Counted from the stretch's first letter, positions 14,993 through 24,132 are shown. The stretch is DNA of 24,132 bases from an uncultured Ileibacterium sp. (GCA_902488835.1 CABTXQ010000017.1:1-24132), one strand, 5' to 3'. Notes: generated by a model from the sequence alone, not told the origin. Numbers and translations: made by a program.

Positions 14993-15021
14993 TTGATTCG
15001 ATAAATAATCCAAAGTATTAT
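14993..15021 (+). promoter_or_regulatory. Promoter of the M18 aminopeptidase gene
   Basis: TTGATT (14993-14998) and TATTAT (15016-15021) are spaced by 17 bases. Transcription would begin near 15028, leaving a leader of about 75 bases in which no defined riboswitch was recognised. Confidence 0.7.
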
Positions 15022-15045
15022 AGCATATCAACTTTTTCACTTCAA
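15017..15045 (-). promoter_or_regulatory. Promoter of the COG2426-rarD operon
   Basis: On the minus strand TTGAAG (15045-15040) and TGCTATAAT (15025-15017) have a 17-base spacer, an extended -10 promoter. It shares its -10 bases with the divergent plus-strand promoter. Confidence 0.8.
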
Positions 15046-15102
15046 CGATTCACCTTGAAAGGAGCATATTCCTGTGGTATCCTCGACGAAGGAGGTATAA
15101 AA

Positions 15103-16482
15103 ATGAAAGATATTAACTCATGGACAAATTATGAAAGCAAGGAACTTGAAGAACTGGAAAAACTCAGTAAAAATTATATAGACTTCATAAGCGATAATAA
15201 GACTGAGCGAGAAGCAGCTAAGGCTCTAGTGGCAATGGCTGAAAAAGAAGGCTATAAAAATCTTGATGAGATAATAAAAAGCGGAGATAAAATTAAAAAA
15301 GGCGATAAAATATATGCTTTGAATATGAAAAAAGCAGTTGTTATGCTTAATATTGGAGATGACATCGTAAATAACGGGCTTAACATACTTGGAGCACATA
15401 TAGATTCCCCAAGAATTGATACAAAGCAAAATCCTCTTTATGAGAAGGATGAGTTCGTATATTTTAACACGCAATATTACGGCGGAATTAAGAAGTATCA
15501 GTGGGTAACCCTTCCTCTTGCAATCCACGGTGTGATTATAAAAAAAGACGGTACTGAAATTAATATATCTATTGGAGAAAAAGACGACGAACCTGTTTTC
15601 TTCATATCTGATCTATTGATACACCTAGCTCAGGACCAGATGAAAAAGCCTGCATCTCAAGTAGTAGAAGGTGAAAATCTTGATATAATTATTGGCACAA
15701 AACCACTTAAGGGAGAAGAGAAAGACATTGTTAAAGCAAATATTATAAAAATCATGAAAGAAAAATATAATATTGAAGAAGATGACCTTTGGTCCGCTGA
15801 ACTTGAGATAGTCCCTGCAGGTAGAGCTCGTGAAGCGGGTCTTGATAGAAGTTTGATACTCGGATATGGACATGATGACAGATGTTGTGCTTATACTTCA
15901 GCACTTGCAATGCTTGAAACAAAAAATCCTAAGAAAACTGCATGCGGACTATTTGTTGATAAAGAAGAGATTGGAAGTGTGGGAGCTACAGGGATGGAAT
16001 CAAAATTCTTTGAGAATGTTATAGCAGAAGTCCTTGACCGTATGGGAATATATTCTGAATTAAATCTTAAAAGAACGCTTAGAAACTCAAGAATGCTTTC
16101 TTCAGATGTAAGCGCAACCTTTGATCCTCTTTATGCAGATAAATTTGACAAGCAGAATGCTGCCCAGTTCGGAAGAGGTATAGTTTTCAATAAATATACA
16201 GGCGGTCGTGGAAAATCAAGCTCAAATGATGCAAATGCTGAATATCTTGCGAAATTAAGAAAGATATTCCATGACAATGATGTTATCTTCCAAAGTGCTG
16301 AACTGGGAAGAGTAGATGTAGGTGGTGGTGGCACCATAGCATACATCCTATCTCTTTATGGAATGGAAGTTGTAGATAGCGGCATCGCAGTACTTAGTAT
16401 GCACTCCCCTTGGGAAGCTATTAGTAAGGCTGATTTATATGAAGCAAAAAAAGGTTACCTTGCATTTCTTAAAGATGCATAG
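15103..16482 (+). CDS. M18 family aminopeptidase
   Basis: The 459-residue enzyme carries all M18 metal-site motifs: H99 in LGAHIDSPRIDTKQNPLYE, D258 in GHDDRCCAYTS, E288/E289 in DKEEIGSVGATG, D335 in SSDVSATF and H434 in SMHSPWE, binding two zinc ions to remove N-terminal residues, usually acidic ones in this family. It acts in the cytoplasm on peptides. GGAGGT at 15091-15096 fixes the ATG at 15103. A longer in-frame TTG reading from 15055 has no homologous content. A strong terminator follows, so it is transcribed alone. Confidence 0.95.
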   Translation: MKDINSWTNYESKELEELEKLSKNYIDFISDNKTEREAAKALVAMAEKEGYKNLDEIIKSGDKIKKGDKIYALNMKKAVVMLNIGDDIVNNGLNILGAHIDSPRIDTKQNPLYEKDEFVYFNTQYYGGIKKYQWVTLPLAIHGVIIKKDGTEINISIGEKDDEPVFFISDLLIHLAQDQMKKPASQVVEGENLDIIIGTKPLKGEEKDIVKANIIKIMKEKYNIEEDDLWSAELEIVPAGRAREAGLDRSLILGYGHDDRCCAYTSALAMLETKNPKKTACGLFVDKEEIGSVGATGMESKFFENVIAEVLDRMGIYSELNLKRTLRNSRMLSSDVSATFDPLYADKFDKQNAAQFGRGIVFNKYTGGRGKSSSNDANAEYLAKLRKIFHDNDVIFQSAELGRVDVGGGGTIAYILSLYGMEVVDSGIAVLSMHSPWEAISKADLYEAKKGYLAFLKDA

Positions 16483-16491
16483 TTTGATAAT

Positions 16492-16534
16492 AAAAAGCAC
16501 CTGCACTTATGTAAACTGTGCAGGTGCTTTTTTT
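16492..16534. terminator. Bidirectional Rho-independent terminator between pepM18 and holA
   Basis: A perfect 15-bp inverted repeat (16492-16506 with 16518-16532, 11-base loop) with a GC core AGCACCTGCAC is flanked by A runs on the left and seven T on the right, so it can stop transcription from both converging genes. Confidence 0.93.
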
Positions 16535-16559
16535 ATTATTTTGTAAATGCATATATCTC

Positions 16560-17588
16560 TCAAACATCCAAAAGAAATAGCCCGAGTGCATCATCAGCAG
16601 AAATATCTCCAATCTTAATATCTCTATCTATATTGTAAATTTGAGTCAGTATATTCATTAGCCTTTTATTGCTAAATCTCTTTGCCGATTTATAAGCTTT
16701 TCGCAGCCTGAATTCGTTGACGCTGAGTTTATTTGCCATAGTCTTTATTGATAAACCTTCTTTTTCAAGTTCAAGACTGTCATACATCATTTCAAACTGG
16801 GAAGTGAGAAGTGAAAGTATCCCCATTGATGCGTCCTTATCTTTGGCCAGGATATTAAGGAACATATTGAATGCCTTACCATTATTATTTTTCATAAGTT
16901 CATCAATCAGATTAAATATGAATTTGTCCTCATCCCCTGTCATGATATCTACTGCATCTTCCGCTGTAATATTAACATCATCAGTGCTTTCAACTATCTT
17001 TCGTAGGTCTTTATCCATTTCATCGATTGAGTATTCGCTATCCCTATTTAAATAACCTGTCATATCTATAAGGTCTTCAATATCCCTTTTGCTCATATAT
17101 TTCCCTGAAGTCTTAAGGCGCTTAATAATGAATGCCCTCAAGGTATTCCTGTTCAGCCTGCTCATCTTATAGGTTTTCGCTACTTTTATTAAATTCTTTT
17201 TAAATTTAGTACTGCCTTTATTCCATTCACTTCCGAGTTCAAACACAAGAATTGATGAATTTTGATTGCTTGAAGCAAAATCTATTATTTTGTTCAGAGC
17301 TAGCTCGGTTGCAGCATCTGCTTTATTGTATAAAGGCATAAAATTGTGTACCAAAACAAGTCTTCTACCCCCGACAATAGAATATGTGCTTGCAGCATTG
17401 ATGATATCTGAAGCTTTTATATTATCTCCATATAATTCAACGAGCTTAAGTTCTCTTTCGTCAAAAGGAGCATATTTATCAATCATTTCAGATACTGCCC
17501 ATCTTATCAGATAGTTTTCATCTCCATATATGAAAACAGTACCAGAGATATCGTCGTTATTTAGATCTTTTGCAAATTCATTAAACAA
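16560..17588 (-). CDS. holA: DNA polymerase III subunit delta
   Basis: The 342-residue length and layout fit HolA: a degenerate AAA+ N-terminus beginning GTVFIYGDENYLIRWAVSEM, the SIVGGRRLVLVHNF strand, then the helical C-terminal region with FNLIDELMKNNNGKAF and ILSLLTSQFEMMY. Delta opens the beta sliding clamp as part of the clamp loader. The start codon is TTG at 17586-17588, with GGAG 8 bases before it. It follows comEC by 52 bases, the order found in many Bacillota. Confidence 0.93.
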   Translation of the reverse strand: MFNEFAKDLNNDDISGTVFIYGDENYLIRWAVSEMIDKYAPFDERELKLVELYGDNIKASDIINAASTYSIVGGRRLVLVHNFMPLYNKADAATELALNKIIDFASSNQNSSILVFELGSEWNKGSTKFKKNLIKVAKTYKMSRLNRNTLRAFIIKRLKTSGKYMSKRDIEDLIDMTGYLNRDSEYSIDEMDKDLRKIVESTDDVNITAEDAVDIMTGDEDKFIFNLIDELMKNNNGKAFNMFLNILAKDKDASMGILSLLTSQFEMMYDSLELEKEGLSIKTMANKLSVNEFRLRKAYKSAKRFSNKRLMNILTQIYNIDRDIKIGDISADDALGLFLLDV

Positions 17589-17640
17589 GGGCTTTTCTCC
17601 AATAAAACTACATATTATTATATAAGGAAATTGTGATAAT

Positions 17641-19977
17641 TCAATTGATCATTTTATCTATACTGTATCTTCTTTCTTTTATATTAACTCCAATAGCACC
17701 ATCTACATCCGTTCTATATGTTTTTATTCCAATGTCTTTTAATCTACTTATTACTTCTTCACTTGGATGACCATACATATTGTTCTTGCCTACCTGTATA
17801 ACAGCTGTCTTTGCTCTTATTGCTTTAAGAAATTCTTCAGAATTACTATACCTGCTCCCATGATGACATATTTTTATAATATCGCATTGGAGAGGCTTAT
17901 AAGTTCCAAATTCACTCTTATAATAATCTAGCATCTTCTTTTCATCTTCTCCTGTTAAATCCCCTGTTAGCATTACCTTTATTCCCCTATAATTAAGCAT
18001 CAGGACCATATTTCTTTCATTTTCATCCATGCTTTTATTGAGATCATCATTTCTAATCTGATTCGGCCAAAGCACGGTGATTTTTACATTATCATCTATT
18101 TTTAATTCATCCCCAATCTCAATATAATTCATTGAATATACATTCATTGACTTTTCTTTTTTGTTTATATTATCCAGATAAAGATTCTTCACCGGGAAAA
18201 TTTCTGACAGTTCTATAAGTCCTTTGTAATGATCCGTATGGAGGTGAGAAACAAAGGCGTAGTCAATCCTATTCGTTCCGTTTTTCAAAAAATATGGTTT
18301 TAACACATTCTTTCCTATATTATAGTCCCTCTTGCCTCCACCATCGAACATGATATTAACGTTTCTCTTAAATCTATTGCCTGATTTTACGTGAATAGCA
18401 TCTCCCTGCCCTACATCAATAAAAACGATTTCGTCCTTTGTAAATTTATTCACAAATGGAAGACTGAATACCGTAGTAAAAATTACTAAAACCATGAAGG
18501 ATTTTACAAGTCTTATCTTGTCTTTTCTTATAATCCAGACTTTAACCTGCTCTGAAAGAAAAAATAGCAAAATAGATATAAAAAGCGAAAATACTATAAC
18601 ATTCATGCTCTTAATGTCAGAACTTATCCTTCCTCCCATGTAAAGAAAGTGATTTAGCCTTAAGGTAATTCTTGATAGTGAAATAATGATACTCTTTAAC
18701 GAATATAGCCAAATGCCTGAAACTATATTTATTCCTATCAAGATAAGTGAAATGGGTACAATCAATGACACTATAAAAATAATAGGTATGTTTATTAACA
18801 GGCTAAGCGGATTAAATGTATTGAAGAAAAATTCGGAATATATTGCCATCAAAATTTGAATTCCTATCATGCCTTTAAGCTTATTATCTATGATGTTTTC
18901 CGGTAAATTTTTGAAAAAACTTATGCCGAGCATAGCAAGAAATGACATCTGAAAACCCTGATTAAATAAATAATACGGATTCTTTAACAAGATAATCATC
19001 GATGCCGTGCTGACGGAAGAAAGCAGGTCATTAGGTCTTTTTAAATAAAATGACATGATTGACATTACCGCAACTATTTCTGAACGAACCGTCGATATAT
19101 TCCATGCTGTTAACTCCCCATACAAGATTAAAATGAATATTATTAAAATGGTTATAGGAAATGTCTTCCTTGCTTTTGACATGAATCTAAGCATGGATAC
19201 AATAAACCCTATGTGTAGACCGCTGACGGCAAGGACATGTGCAGTACCATTTTTCCTAAATTCATCATACACATCTTCTTCTAATAAAGAGGTGTCCCCA
19301 AATATAATTCCACTTATAAAATTCCTTGTTTCAGAATCCTCTGAAAACTCCGATAGAAATTCCTTCTTTTTTATGTAAAGTCTTCGCCTGAAATTTTCTA
19401 TTAAGTTATACCTTTTACTTATTTTTTTAATTGTTTTTATTCTTATGATAGAGCTTATCTTCTTTGACTTGAGATAAAGTCTGTAATTAAAGAATCCCGG
19501 ATTCCTCGACGGTTCTGCTACACTCATCTTTCCGGTAACTATGACCTTGTCGCCATATGATAATAATTTTGCGGTATCAACAGTTTTTTGATTTCTTTTT
19601 TCTTTTGAATAAATTGTAGATGTTAAATATTTACCCTCTTTATCACTTAAGATAATTCTGATTCTATCTTTTCCGACTTCGACAGATTTGACATAAGCTT
19701 CAGTCTCAGCAAACGCATTTTGTTCAATAGAATTATATATGTTTTCAAAATAAAAATAATGATTGCCAAACAATATGAAACCTAAAAAAATGAGCGAAAC
19801 GCATATCTTCATATCCTTCGCTTCTATTAGCTCAATATTAAGTAGAATATTAAGTGATAGTATTATAATTATCACCAAAATGATTGAATAGATTCTTTCA
19901 CTTTTTTCGAAAAAAATATATCCAATCAATATGCCTGCTATAAGGCATAAATTATAAAATGCCAGGCGTCTTCTCAT
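17641..19977 (-). CDS. comEC: DNA internalization-related competence protein ComEC/Rec2
   Basis: All three ComEC parts are present in 778 residues: N-terminal helices and an OB-like DUF4131 region (to about 190), the Competence channel domain with GIIFGDTSLL and HVLAVSGLHIGF (about 247-258), and a C-terminal metallo-beta-lactamase domain with FIDVGQGDAIH (about 519-529), HxHxDH (H578, H580, D582, H583), MLTGD and HHGSRYSNSEEF. It forms the membrane pore for single-stranded DNA during uptake, and the C-terminal domain is thought to degrade the other strand. I chose ATG 19977, with a weak GGGA upstream; a TTG four codons earlier has no SD. The gene is intact, so DNA uptake is possible if pilus genes exist elsewhere. 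Confidence 0.95.
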   Translation of the reverse strand: MRRRLAFYNLCLIAGILIGYIFFEKSERIYSIILVIIIILSLNILLNIELIEAKDMKICVSLIFLGFILFGNHYFYFENIYNSIEQNAFAETEAYVKSVEVGKDRIRIILSDKEGKYLTSTIYSKEKRNQKTVDTAKLLSYGDKVIVTGKMSVAEPSRNPGFFNYRLYLKSKKISSIIRIKTIKKISKRYNLIENFRRRLYIKKKEFLSEFSEDSETRNFISGIIFGDTSLLEEDVYDEFRKNGTAHVLAVSGLHIGFIVSMLRFMSKARKTFPITILIIFILILYGELTAWNISTVRSEIVAVMSIMSFYLKRPNDLLSSVSTASMIILLKNPYYLFNQGFQMSFLAMLGISFFKNLPENIIDNKLKGMIGIQILMAIYSEFFFNTFNPLSLLINIPIIFIVSLIVPISLILIGINIVSGIWLYSLKSIIISLSRITLRLNHFLYMGGRISSDIKSMNVIVFSLFISILLFFLSEQVKVWIIRKDKIRLVKSFMVLVIFTTVFSLPFVNKFTKDEIVFIDVGQGDAIHVKSGNRFKRNVNIMFDGGGKRDYNIGKNVLKPYFLKNGTNRIDYAFVSHLHTDHYKGLIELSEIFPVKNLYLDNINKKEKSMNVYSMNYIEIGDELKIDDNVKITVLWPNQIRNDDLNKSMDENERNMVLMLNYRGIKVMLTGDLTGEDEKKMLDYYKSEFGTYKPLQCDIIKICHHGSRYSNSEEFLKAIRAKTAVIQVGKNNMYGHPSEEVISRLKDIGIKTYRTDVDGAIGVNIKERRYSIDKMIN

Positions 19978-20103
19978 ATAAATTCCCAATCGTGATTATT
20001 TTAAGTTGAAAATAATATACATCTTTATTGCCTTCAAGCATTTCAATCAAATAAATCTATCAATGTCTAATATAAAACTTTTGTTTTCTTAAATTGTTTT
20101 TTA

Positions 20104-20112
20104 TGTTAGAAT
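20104..20112 (+). promoter_or_regulatory. Candidate extended -10 box for the PBP gene
   Basis: TGTTAGAAT forms a TGn extended -10 element with no good -35 at standard distance. It lies 23 bases before the ATG, so the 5' leader would be short. Confidence 0.4.
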
Positions 20113-20135
20113 TAAACATATTTTCAGGAGGAATT

Positions 20136-22958
20136 ATGAAAAAAAAGAATAGATCAAATTCAAATAAATTAAATCGTTTTTTTACTAAAAAAAATCCTAA
20201 TTATCGGCCAAGGTCCGGAAAATTTATTGAAATAAAGGGTAAGAAAGTTAGAAACAGAGAAAGAATTATTTCTCCTCTAAAGACTATTATAAGCATAGTC
20301 CTTGCTTTTATTATACTTTTATTACTCTATACCATTCTGATAATTGCAACTTCGCCAAGGATCGATCCTAAGCATATCTACGATGAAATCGCACAAAGCT
20401 CTGTCATATATGATGACAAGGGAAATGAATATGGATATCTTACAAGTGCAGAGGAAAGGACTCTTGTTGATTACAAAGAAATACCTAAGCAAACTGTCGA
20501 TTCTTTTGTAGCACTCGAAGACAAGACTTTTTGGAAACATCACGGGTTAAATTATACAAGACTTATTGGTGCCTCTCTTGGTGTATTTAGAGGCGGCTCA
20601 ATTCAGGGTACGAGTACGATAACTCAGCAGCTTGCAAGAAATGTTTATCTTCCGAATATAAAAAGTCAGAGAAGCATTAAGAGAAAGATTATGGAAATCC
20701 ATTATGCGAAAAAGATAGAACGCACTTTATCTAAGGAAAAAATAATGGAAGCTTATCTCAATAGTATATATTTCGGATATGGTAATTATGGAATAGAACG
20801 TGCAGCAAGAGTATATTTCTCAAAGGATGTAAAAGATCTTACTCTAGAAGAAAGTGCTTCTCTTGCAGCACTTCCACAAGCTCCTGATGCATATTCATTA
20901 ATAAAAGATTTTGATGGAACAGATTATGATGTTAAGACAGCAACGGTAATCAATGTTGGTTCACACAATTTGCTATGTAATGATGTATCTAAAGATAGAA
21001 GGAAGCTCTGCCTAAAGTTCATGAAAGATCAGGGTTATATTGACAAGTCCCAGTATGAGTCTGCGTCTTCAAAGGACCTTGTTGACTTCATTAACCCGCA
21101 TTTACCTTCTGATGAAGATAATAATACCGATTATTTTAAGGACTATCTTGCCGGTGAAGTCGAAAAGGATCTTATCAAAAAGTATAAAATGTCCGAAGAA
21201 GAAGCCCATAAATTGGTATATCGCGGCGGACTTAAGATATATTCAACAGTTGACAGTCAAGCACAGAATATCATTGAAAAAGAATTTAATAACAACAGCC
21301 TTTTCCCAAGGGCTATTGCTACCATAAAAGACTCTTCAGGAAATATAATCAATGATTCAGGCAATATTACCTTATATAAATATAGCAATCTTATAAATGA
21401 TAACGGAGATTTTACCTTTGCTTCTGATGAATGCAAAAAGAATGAGGATGGTTCGTTAACAATTATGAAAGACCATAGGCTTAATATATATGCTACTGAA
21501 ACTGATTCAGGAAAAGACTATAGTCTAGAATTTAAGCCTATGTACTTGAATCGAGACGGCAGCATGTATATATGTAACGGCGGCTATATAAATATTCCTA
21601 GGGAATATAAGAAGCTTGATTCAGACGATAATTTAATCATCAGTAAAAAGTTTTTCAAAGATAACCCGTCTCTGTTTGATCTCTCCGGTGATAATGTGGT
21701 TCTTCATAACACTGGATATACTTTGCAGGAGCAGTCTATTCAACCGCAGGCTGCAATGGTTATAAATGATGTAAAAACAGGTGCTATAAAGGCAATGGTT
21801 GGTGGAAGAGGTATAACCGGACAGAGATCTTTTAACAGGGCTACAAGTCCACGTCAACCGGGGTCATCAATAAAACCTCTTTCTATATACAGCTCGGCAA
21901 TTCAAAGCAGCTATGAACTTCAGAGTAAGGGCAAAAAATTTAAGGCCAAAGATTTCGGAAACGATAAACAGGGTTCGAAATATTATGGAGATTACCTTAC
22001 AGAATCATCTGTTATCATAGATGAACCAATTAGGATAAACGGTCGTATATGGCCATACAATGCGGATAGAAGATTTCGTGGCAAAATGACAATGAAACAG
22101 GCCCTAGAACAATCCATAAATGTTGTTGCCGTTAAGCTCTATGAACAAATTGGAAGTGACTATTGTCTTAATATGGCTAAAAAATTTGGACTTAATCACC
22201 TTGTAACAAGCGGTCAAACTTCTGATGTTAACCCTGCAGCTTTGGCATTGGGTGCTATGACAAAGGGAGCCACACCTCTTGAAATGTCTGAAGCTTACAC
22301 AACCTTTCCTGGAGGAGGTGTTAGAAAATCATCAACTTGTTATACTAAGGTAGTTGATAGTAACGGTGTTGAAATCTTAAAAAGCAAGTCAAAGTCAACC
22401 AAAGTTCTTGATGAAGGTGTAGCATTCGTCATGAGGGATATGCTTCAATCAAACGTTTCACGTGGGATTGCAGGACCTGCAGCTATAAGCGGTGAAGGCG
22501 TTGGAGGAAAGACCGGAACAACCAATGACAATTATGACATATGGTTCTGCGGTTTTACCGCTAATTACAGTGCTGCTCTATGGATAGGAAATGATATCAA
22601 TATGTATGTTAACGGTTCTTCTTCAGGTCACAATGCCTATATTTGGAGCCGTATAATGAGACAAATTGATGGTGCACTTAATGGAAAGTATAAGGGAATG
22701 CCTGCTAATGTTGTAAAATCCGGTAATGATTACTTCATTAAAGGTACGGTTATGAAATCTCCTGAGACTGATGAGGAGCTAAACAAAAAAGCTGAAGAGG
22801 AGCGACTTAAGGCTGAAGAAGAGGCCAGAAAGAAGGCTGAGGAAGAAGCTGCTAATGAATCTGAAGATGATGAGATATATCCTCCGGAAGATGATGAGGA
22901 TGAAAATCCGGATCCAATTTTACCACCTCCAGTTCCAAACAACCCTGAAAATCCGTGA
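20136..22958 (+). CDS. Class A penicillin-binding protein (PBP1A type)
   Basis: The 940-residue bifunctional cell-wall enzyme has a basic cytoplasmic head, one TM helix (about 48-72), a GT51 glycosyltransferase with catalytic E128 in ALEDKTFWKHHG and GTSTITQQLARN (158-169), then a transpeptidase with SSIK (S577, K580), SIN (660-662) and KTGT (792-795). It polymerises glycan strands and crosslinks peptides outside the membrane. Residues about 400-540 form a linker without a recognised motif. The C-terminus (about 878-940) is low-complexity: an alternating Glu/Lys/Ala helix, an acidic stretch, then Pro/Asn. AGGAGG at 20126-20131 sets the ATG at 20136; an upstream TTG at 20094 is not credible. 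Confidence 0.96.
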   Translation: MKKKNRSNSNKLNRFFTKKNPNYRPRSGKFIEIKGKKVRNRERIISPLKTIISIVLAFIILLLLYTILIIATSPRIDPKHIYDEIAQSSVIYDDKGNEYGYLTSAEERTLVDYKEIPKQTVDSFVALEDKTFWKHHGLNYTRLIGASLGVFRGGSIQGTSTITQQLARNVYLPNIKSQRSIKRKIMEIHYAKKIERTLSKEKIMEAYLNSIYFGYGNYGIERAARVYFSKDVKDLTLEESASLAALPQAPDAYSLIKDFDGTDYDVKTATVINVGSHNLLCNDVSKDRRKLCLKFMKDQGYIDKSQYESASSKDLVDFINPHLPSDEDNNTDYFKDYLAGEVEKDLIKKYKMSEEEAHKLVYRGGLKIYSTVDSQAQNIIEKEFNNNSLFPRAIATIKDSSGNIINDSGNITLYKYSNLINDNGDFTFASDECKKNEDGSLTIMKDHRLNIYATETDSGKDYSLEFKPMYLNRDGSMYICNGGYINIPREYKKLDSDDNLIISKKFFKDNPSLFDLSGDNVVLHNTGYTLQEQSIQPQAAMVINDVKTGAIKAMVGGRGITGQRSFNRATSPRQPGSSIKPLSIYSSAIQSSYELQSKGKKFKAKDFGNDKQGSKYYGDYLTESSVIIDEPIRINGRIWPYNADRRFRGKMTMKQALEQSINVVAVKLYEQIGSDYCLNMAKKFGLNHLVTSGQTSDVNPAALALGAMTKGATPLEMSEAYTTFPGGGVRKSSTCYTKVVDSNGVEILKSKSKSTKVLDEGVAFVMRDMLQSNVSRGIAGPAAISGEGVGGKTGTTNDNYDIWFCGFTANYSAALWIGNDINMYVNGSSSGHNAYIWSRIMRQIDGALNGKYKGMPANVVKSGNDYFIKGTVMKSPETDEELNKKAEEERLKAEEEARKKAEEEAANESEDDEIYPPEDDEDENPDPILPPPVPNNPENP

Positions 22959-22966
22959 TAATGTTT

Positions 22967-23012
22967 AAAAAATAAATGCCACCTGTTATTTAACAGATGG
23001 CATTTATTTTTT
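22967..23012. terminator. Bidirectional terminator between the PBP gene and rpe
   Basis: A long near-perfect hairpin (AAAAAATAAATGCCA paired with TGGCATTTATTTTTT, inner CTGTT/AACAG) with A and T runs at its two ends sits between the convergent genes. Confidence 0.88.
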
Positions 23013-23044
23013 ATTATATTTATATCAATTTAATATCAGTATTA

Positions 23045-23701
23045 TTAAATTCCTATAATTTTTTTAATTGCATTTTTCCGATCATCTGATTTGAATATGT
23101 ATGATCCGGCAACCAATATATCTGCTCCCGCATCTTCAAGCAACCCGGCATTATCAGAATTCACTCCGCCATCTACCTCAATAAGGAAATTCAAATTCCT
23201 TTGCTTTCTTATTTCACACAATTCCTTTATTTTTTCCAATGAATAAGGGATGAAATTCTGCCCTCCAAATCCGGGATTAACAGACATTATAAGCACTAGA
23301 TCCACCTTATCAATTATAGATGAAAGCGTTGAAACAGGTGTCCCCGGATTAAGGGATACTCCCGCCATAATCTTCCCCTCCATAAGCCCATGTATGTGAT
23401 CGATTGTTCTATCAATATGAATGCACGCTTCCTGATGAACTGTGATAATTTTCGTATTCTCTGTTACAAAGTCTCCAAGATATGTATCAGGATTTTCAAT
23501 CATCAGATGGACATCAAACGGAGCCTTTGAAATGCCTGAAAGGCTCTTCATAACTCCTGCTCCAAAGCTTATATTTGGAACAAAATGTCCATCCATTACA
23601 TCTATATGTATATAATCAACTCCTATTTCAGATATTTCTCTTACCTCTTCTCCAAGTTTTGAAAAATCTGCAGAGAGTATTGACGGTGATATTTGCAACA
23701 T
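23045..23701 (-). CDS. rpe: Ribulose-phosphate 3-epimerase
   Basis: The 218-residue TIM-barrel enzyme interconverts ribulose 5-phosphate and xylulose 5-phosphate in the pentose phosphate pathway. It begins SPSILSADFSKL, has the metal ligands H32 and D34 in HIDVMDGHFVPN, H65 in FDVHLMIEN and D177 in EVDGGVN, and the phosphate-binding MSVNPGFGGQ (139-148). The length is typical. GGAGG precedes the ATG at 23701. It follows rsgA by 17 bases, the common Bacillota order in the prkC-rsgA-rpe cluster. Confidence 0.97.
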   Translation of the reverse strand: MLQISPSILSADFSKLGEEVREISEIGVDYIHIDVMDGHFVPNISFGAGVMKSLSGISKAPFDVHLMIENPDTYLGDFVTENTKIITVHQEACIHIDRTIDHIHGLMEGKIMAGVSLNPGTPVSTLSSIIDKVDLVLIMSVNPGFGGQNFIPYSLEKIKELCEIRKQRNLNFLIEVDGGVNSDNAGLLEDAGADILVAGSYIFKSDDRKNAIKKIIGI

Positions 23702-23718
23702 ATTATCCTCCTATAAAA

Positions 23719-24132
23719 TTACCATTTGTTTGCAAGTTTCCTTTCAAACTCGAGTATAGCCAGATATGATTTGTATCTTTCTTCAGATATTATACCCTCT
23801 TTCAAGGCCTTTTTAACTGCACAACCGGGCTCTTTCACATGAAGGCAATCTTTAAACCTACAATTGTCTTTTATAAGGATTTTGAAATCAATAAACATAT
23901 CCTTAATATTATATATATCAATTTCCGGTGGATCTATTGATGTAAATCCTGGTGTATCAAATATCATCGTATCATCATCTAAAATAAATAGTTCAGCATG
24001 CCTCGTCGTATGCTTTCCCCTTTTGGTTTTGCTGCTAAGATCTCCTGTCTTCATATGTTCAATCGCAAAATCATTATAATTATACTTATTTTTTGAGAGA
24101 TTTATTATATTGTTTGTAATAGTAGACTTTCC
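23719..24132 (-). CDS. rsgA: Ribosome small subunit-dependent GTPase RsgA, C-terminal part
   Basis: The gene runs off the right edge; 137 residues are visible. The frame opens with GKST, the end of the P-loop, continues through the switch region KTGDLSSKTKRGKHTTRHAEL, includes DTPGF (G3) and ends with the zinc motif C-x4-C-x-H-x5-C in CRFKDCLHVKEPGC. This circularly permuted GTPase helps mature the 30S subunit. The ATG at 24054 is internal, not the start, because conserved sequence continues in frame upstream of it to 24132. Confidence 0.96.
   Translation of the reverse strand, partial: GKSTITNNIINLSKNKYNYNDFAIEHMKTGDLSSKTKRGKHTTRHAELFILDDDTMIFDTPGFTSIDPPEIDIYNIKDMFIDFKILIKDNCRFKDCLHVKEPGCAVKKALKEGIISEERYKSYLAILEFERKLANKW

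Noticed and set aside
15055..15102. N-terminal extension of the M18 aminopeptidase from a TTG codon
   Set aside because: The extension encodes the SD of the real ATG at 15103 and is not like any M18 N-terminus.
20094..20135. N-terminal extension of the PBP from a TTG codon
   Set aside because: AGGAGG directly precedes the ATG at 20136, and the extension would overlap the candidate promoter.
1..24132. CRISPR arrays, insertion sequences, prophage genes, tRNA or rRNA
   Set aside because: No regularly spaced repeats, transposase or integrase motifs, or RNA gene signatures were found on either strand.

Overview
The window is ordinary chromosomal DNA of a low-GC, Gram-positive anaerobe, most likely a member of the Clostridia (Bacillota). 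This is inferred from the AT-rich sequence, strong GGAGG-type ribosome binding sites, an infC-rpmI-rplT operon with an attenuator-like leader and a non-ATG infC start, a lexA-type SOS repressor, the comEC-holA pair and the rsgA-rpe pair. No rRNA, tRNA, IS element, phage gene or CRISPR array was seen.

Layout. 1-615 (minus): the start of a sodium:neurotransmitter-symporter-family transporter with its own consensus promoter, and a 51-residue one-helix membrane protein directly behind rplT. 638-1964 (minus): rplT, rpmI and infC, a structured leader and a consensus promoter; infC appears to start at ATT. 2021-9808 (minus): a ten-gene operon for a multisubunit Mrp-type cation/H+ antiporter. MrpA is split and the gene order (E, F, G, MbhD-like, MbhE+MrpB, C, D, second D, small protein, NuoL-like) resembles the membrane arm of archaeal membrane-bound hydrogenases, but no hydrogenase or redox gene lies next to it. 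9944-13648 (plus): radical SAM protein, LexA, uracil permease and a zinc phospholipase C-like protein, tightly spaced as one operon. 13620-14956 (minus): RarD-like EamA permease and a COG2426 membrane protein. 15103-16482 (plus): an M18 aminopeptidase whose promoter shares its -10 bases with the divergent promoter. 16560-19977 (minus): holA and comEC. 20136-22958 (plus): a class A penicillin-binding protein. 23045-24132 (minus): rpe and a truncated rsgA.

How the parts fit. Most genes are housekeeping: translation, DNA replication and uptake, cell wall, pentose phosphate metabolism and ribosome assembly. The least routine region is the Mrp/MBH-like operon. It encodes three antiporter-like channel subunits, one of which lacks the usual TM7 lysine, and an unrecognised 64-residue membrane protein. 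The infC leader is the best regulatory RNA candidate: a terminator hairpin lies before infC, and an upstream segment can pair with its 5' arm. No clearly new system was found; the strongest leads are the unusual antiporter architecture, its orphan small protein, the post-rplT small membrane protein and the lexA operon context.
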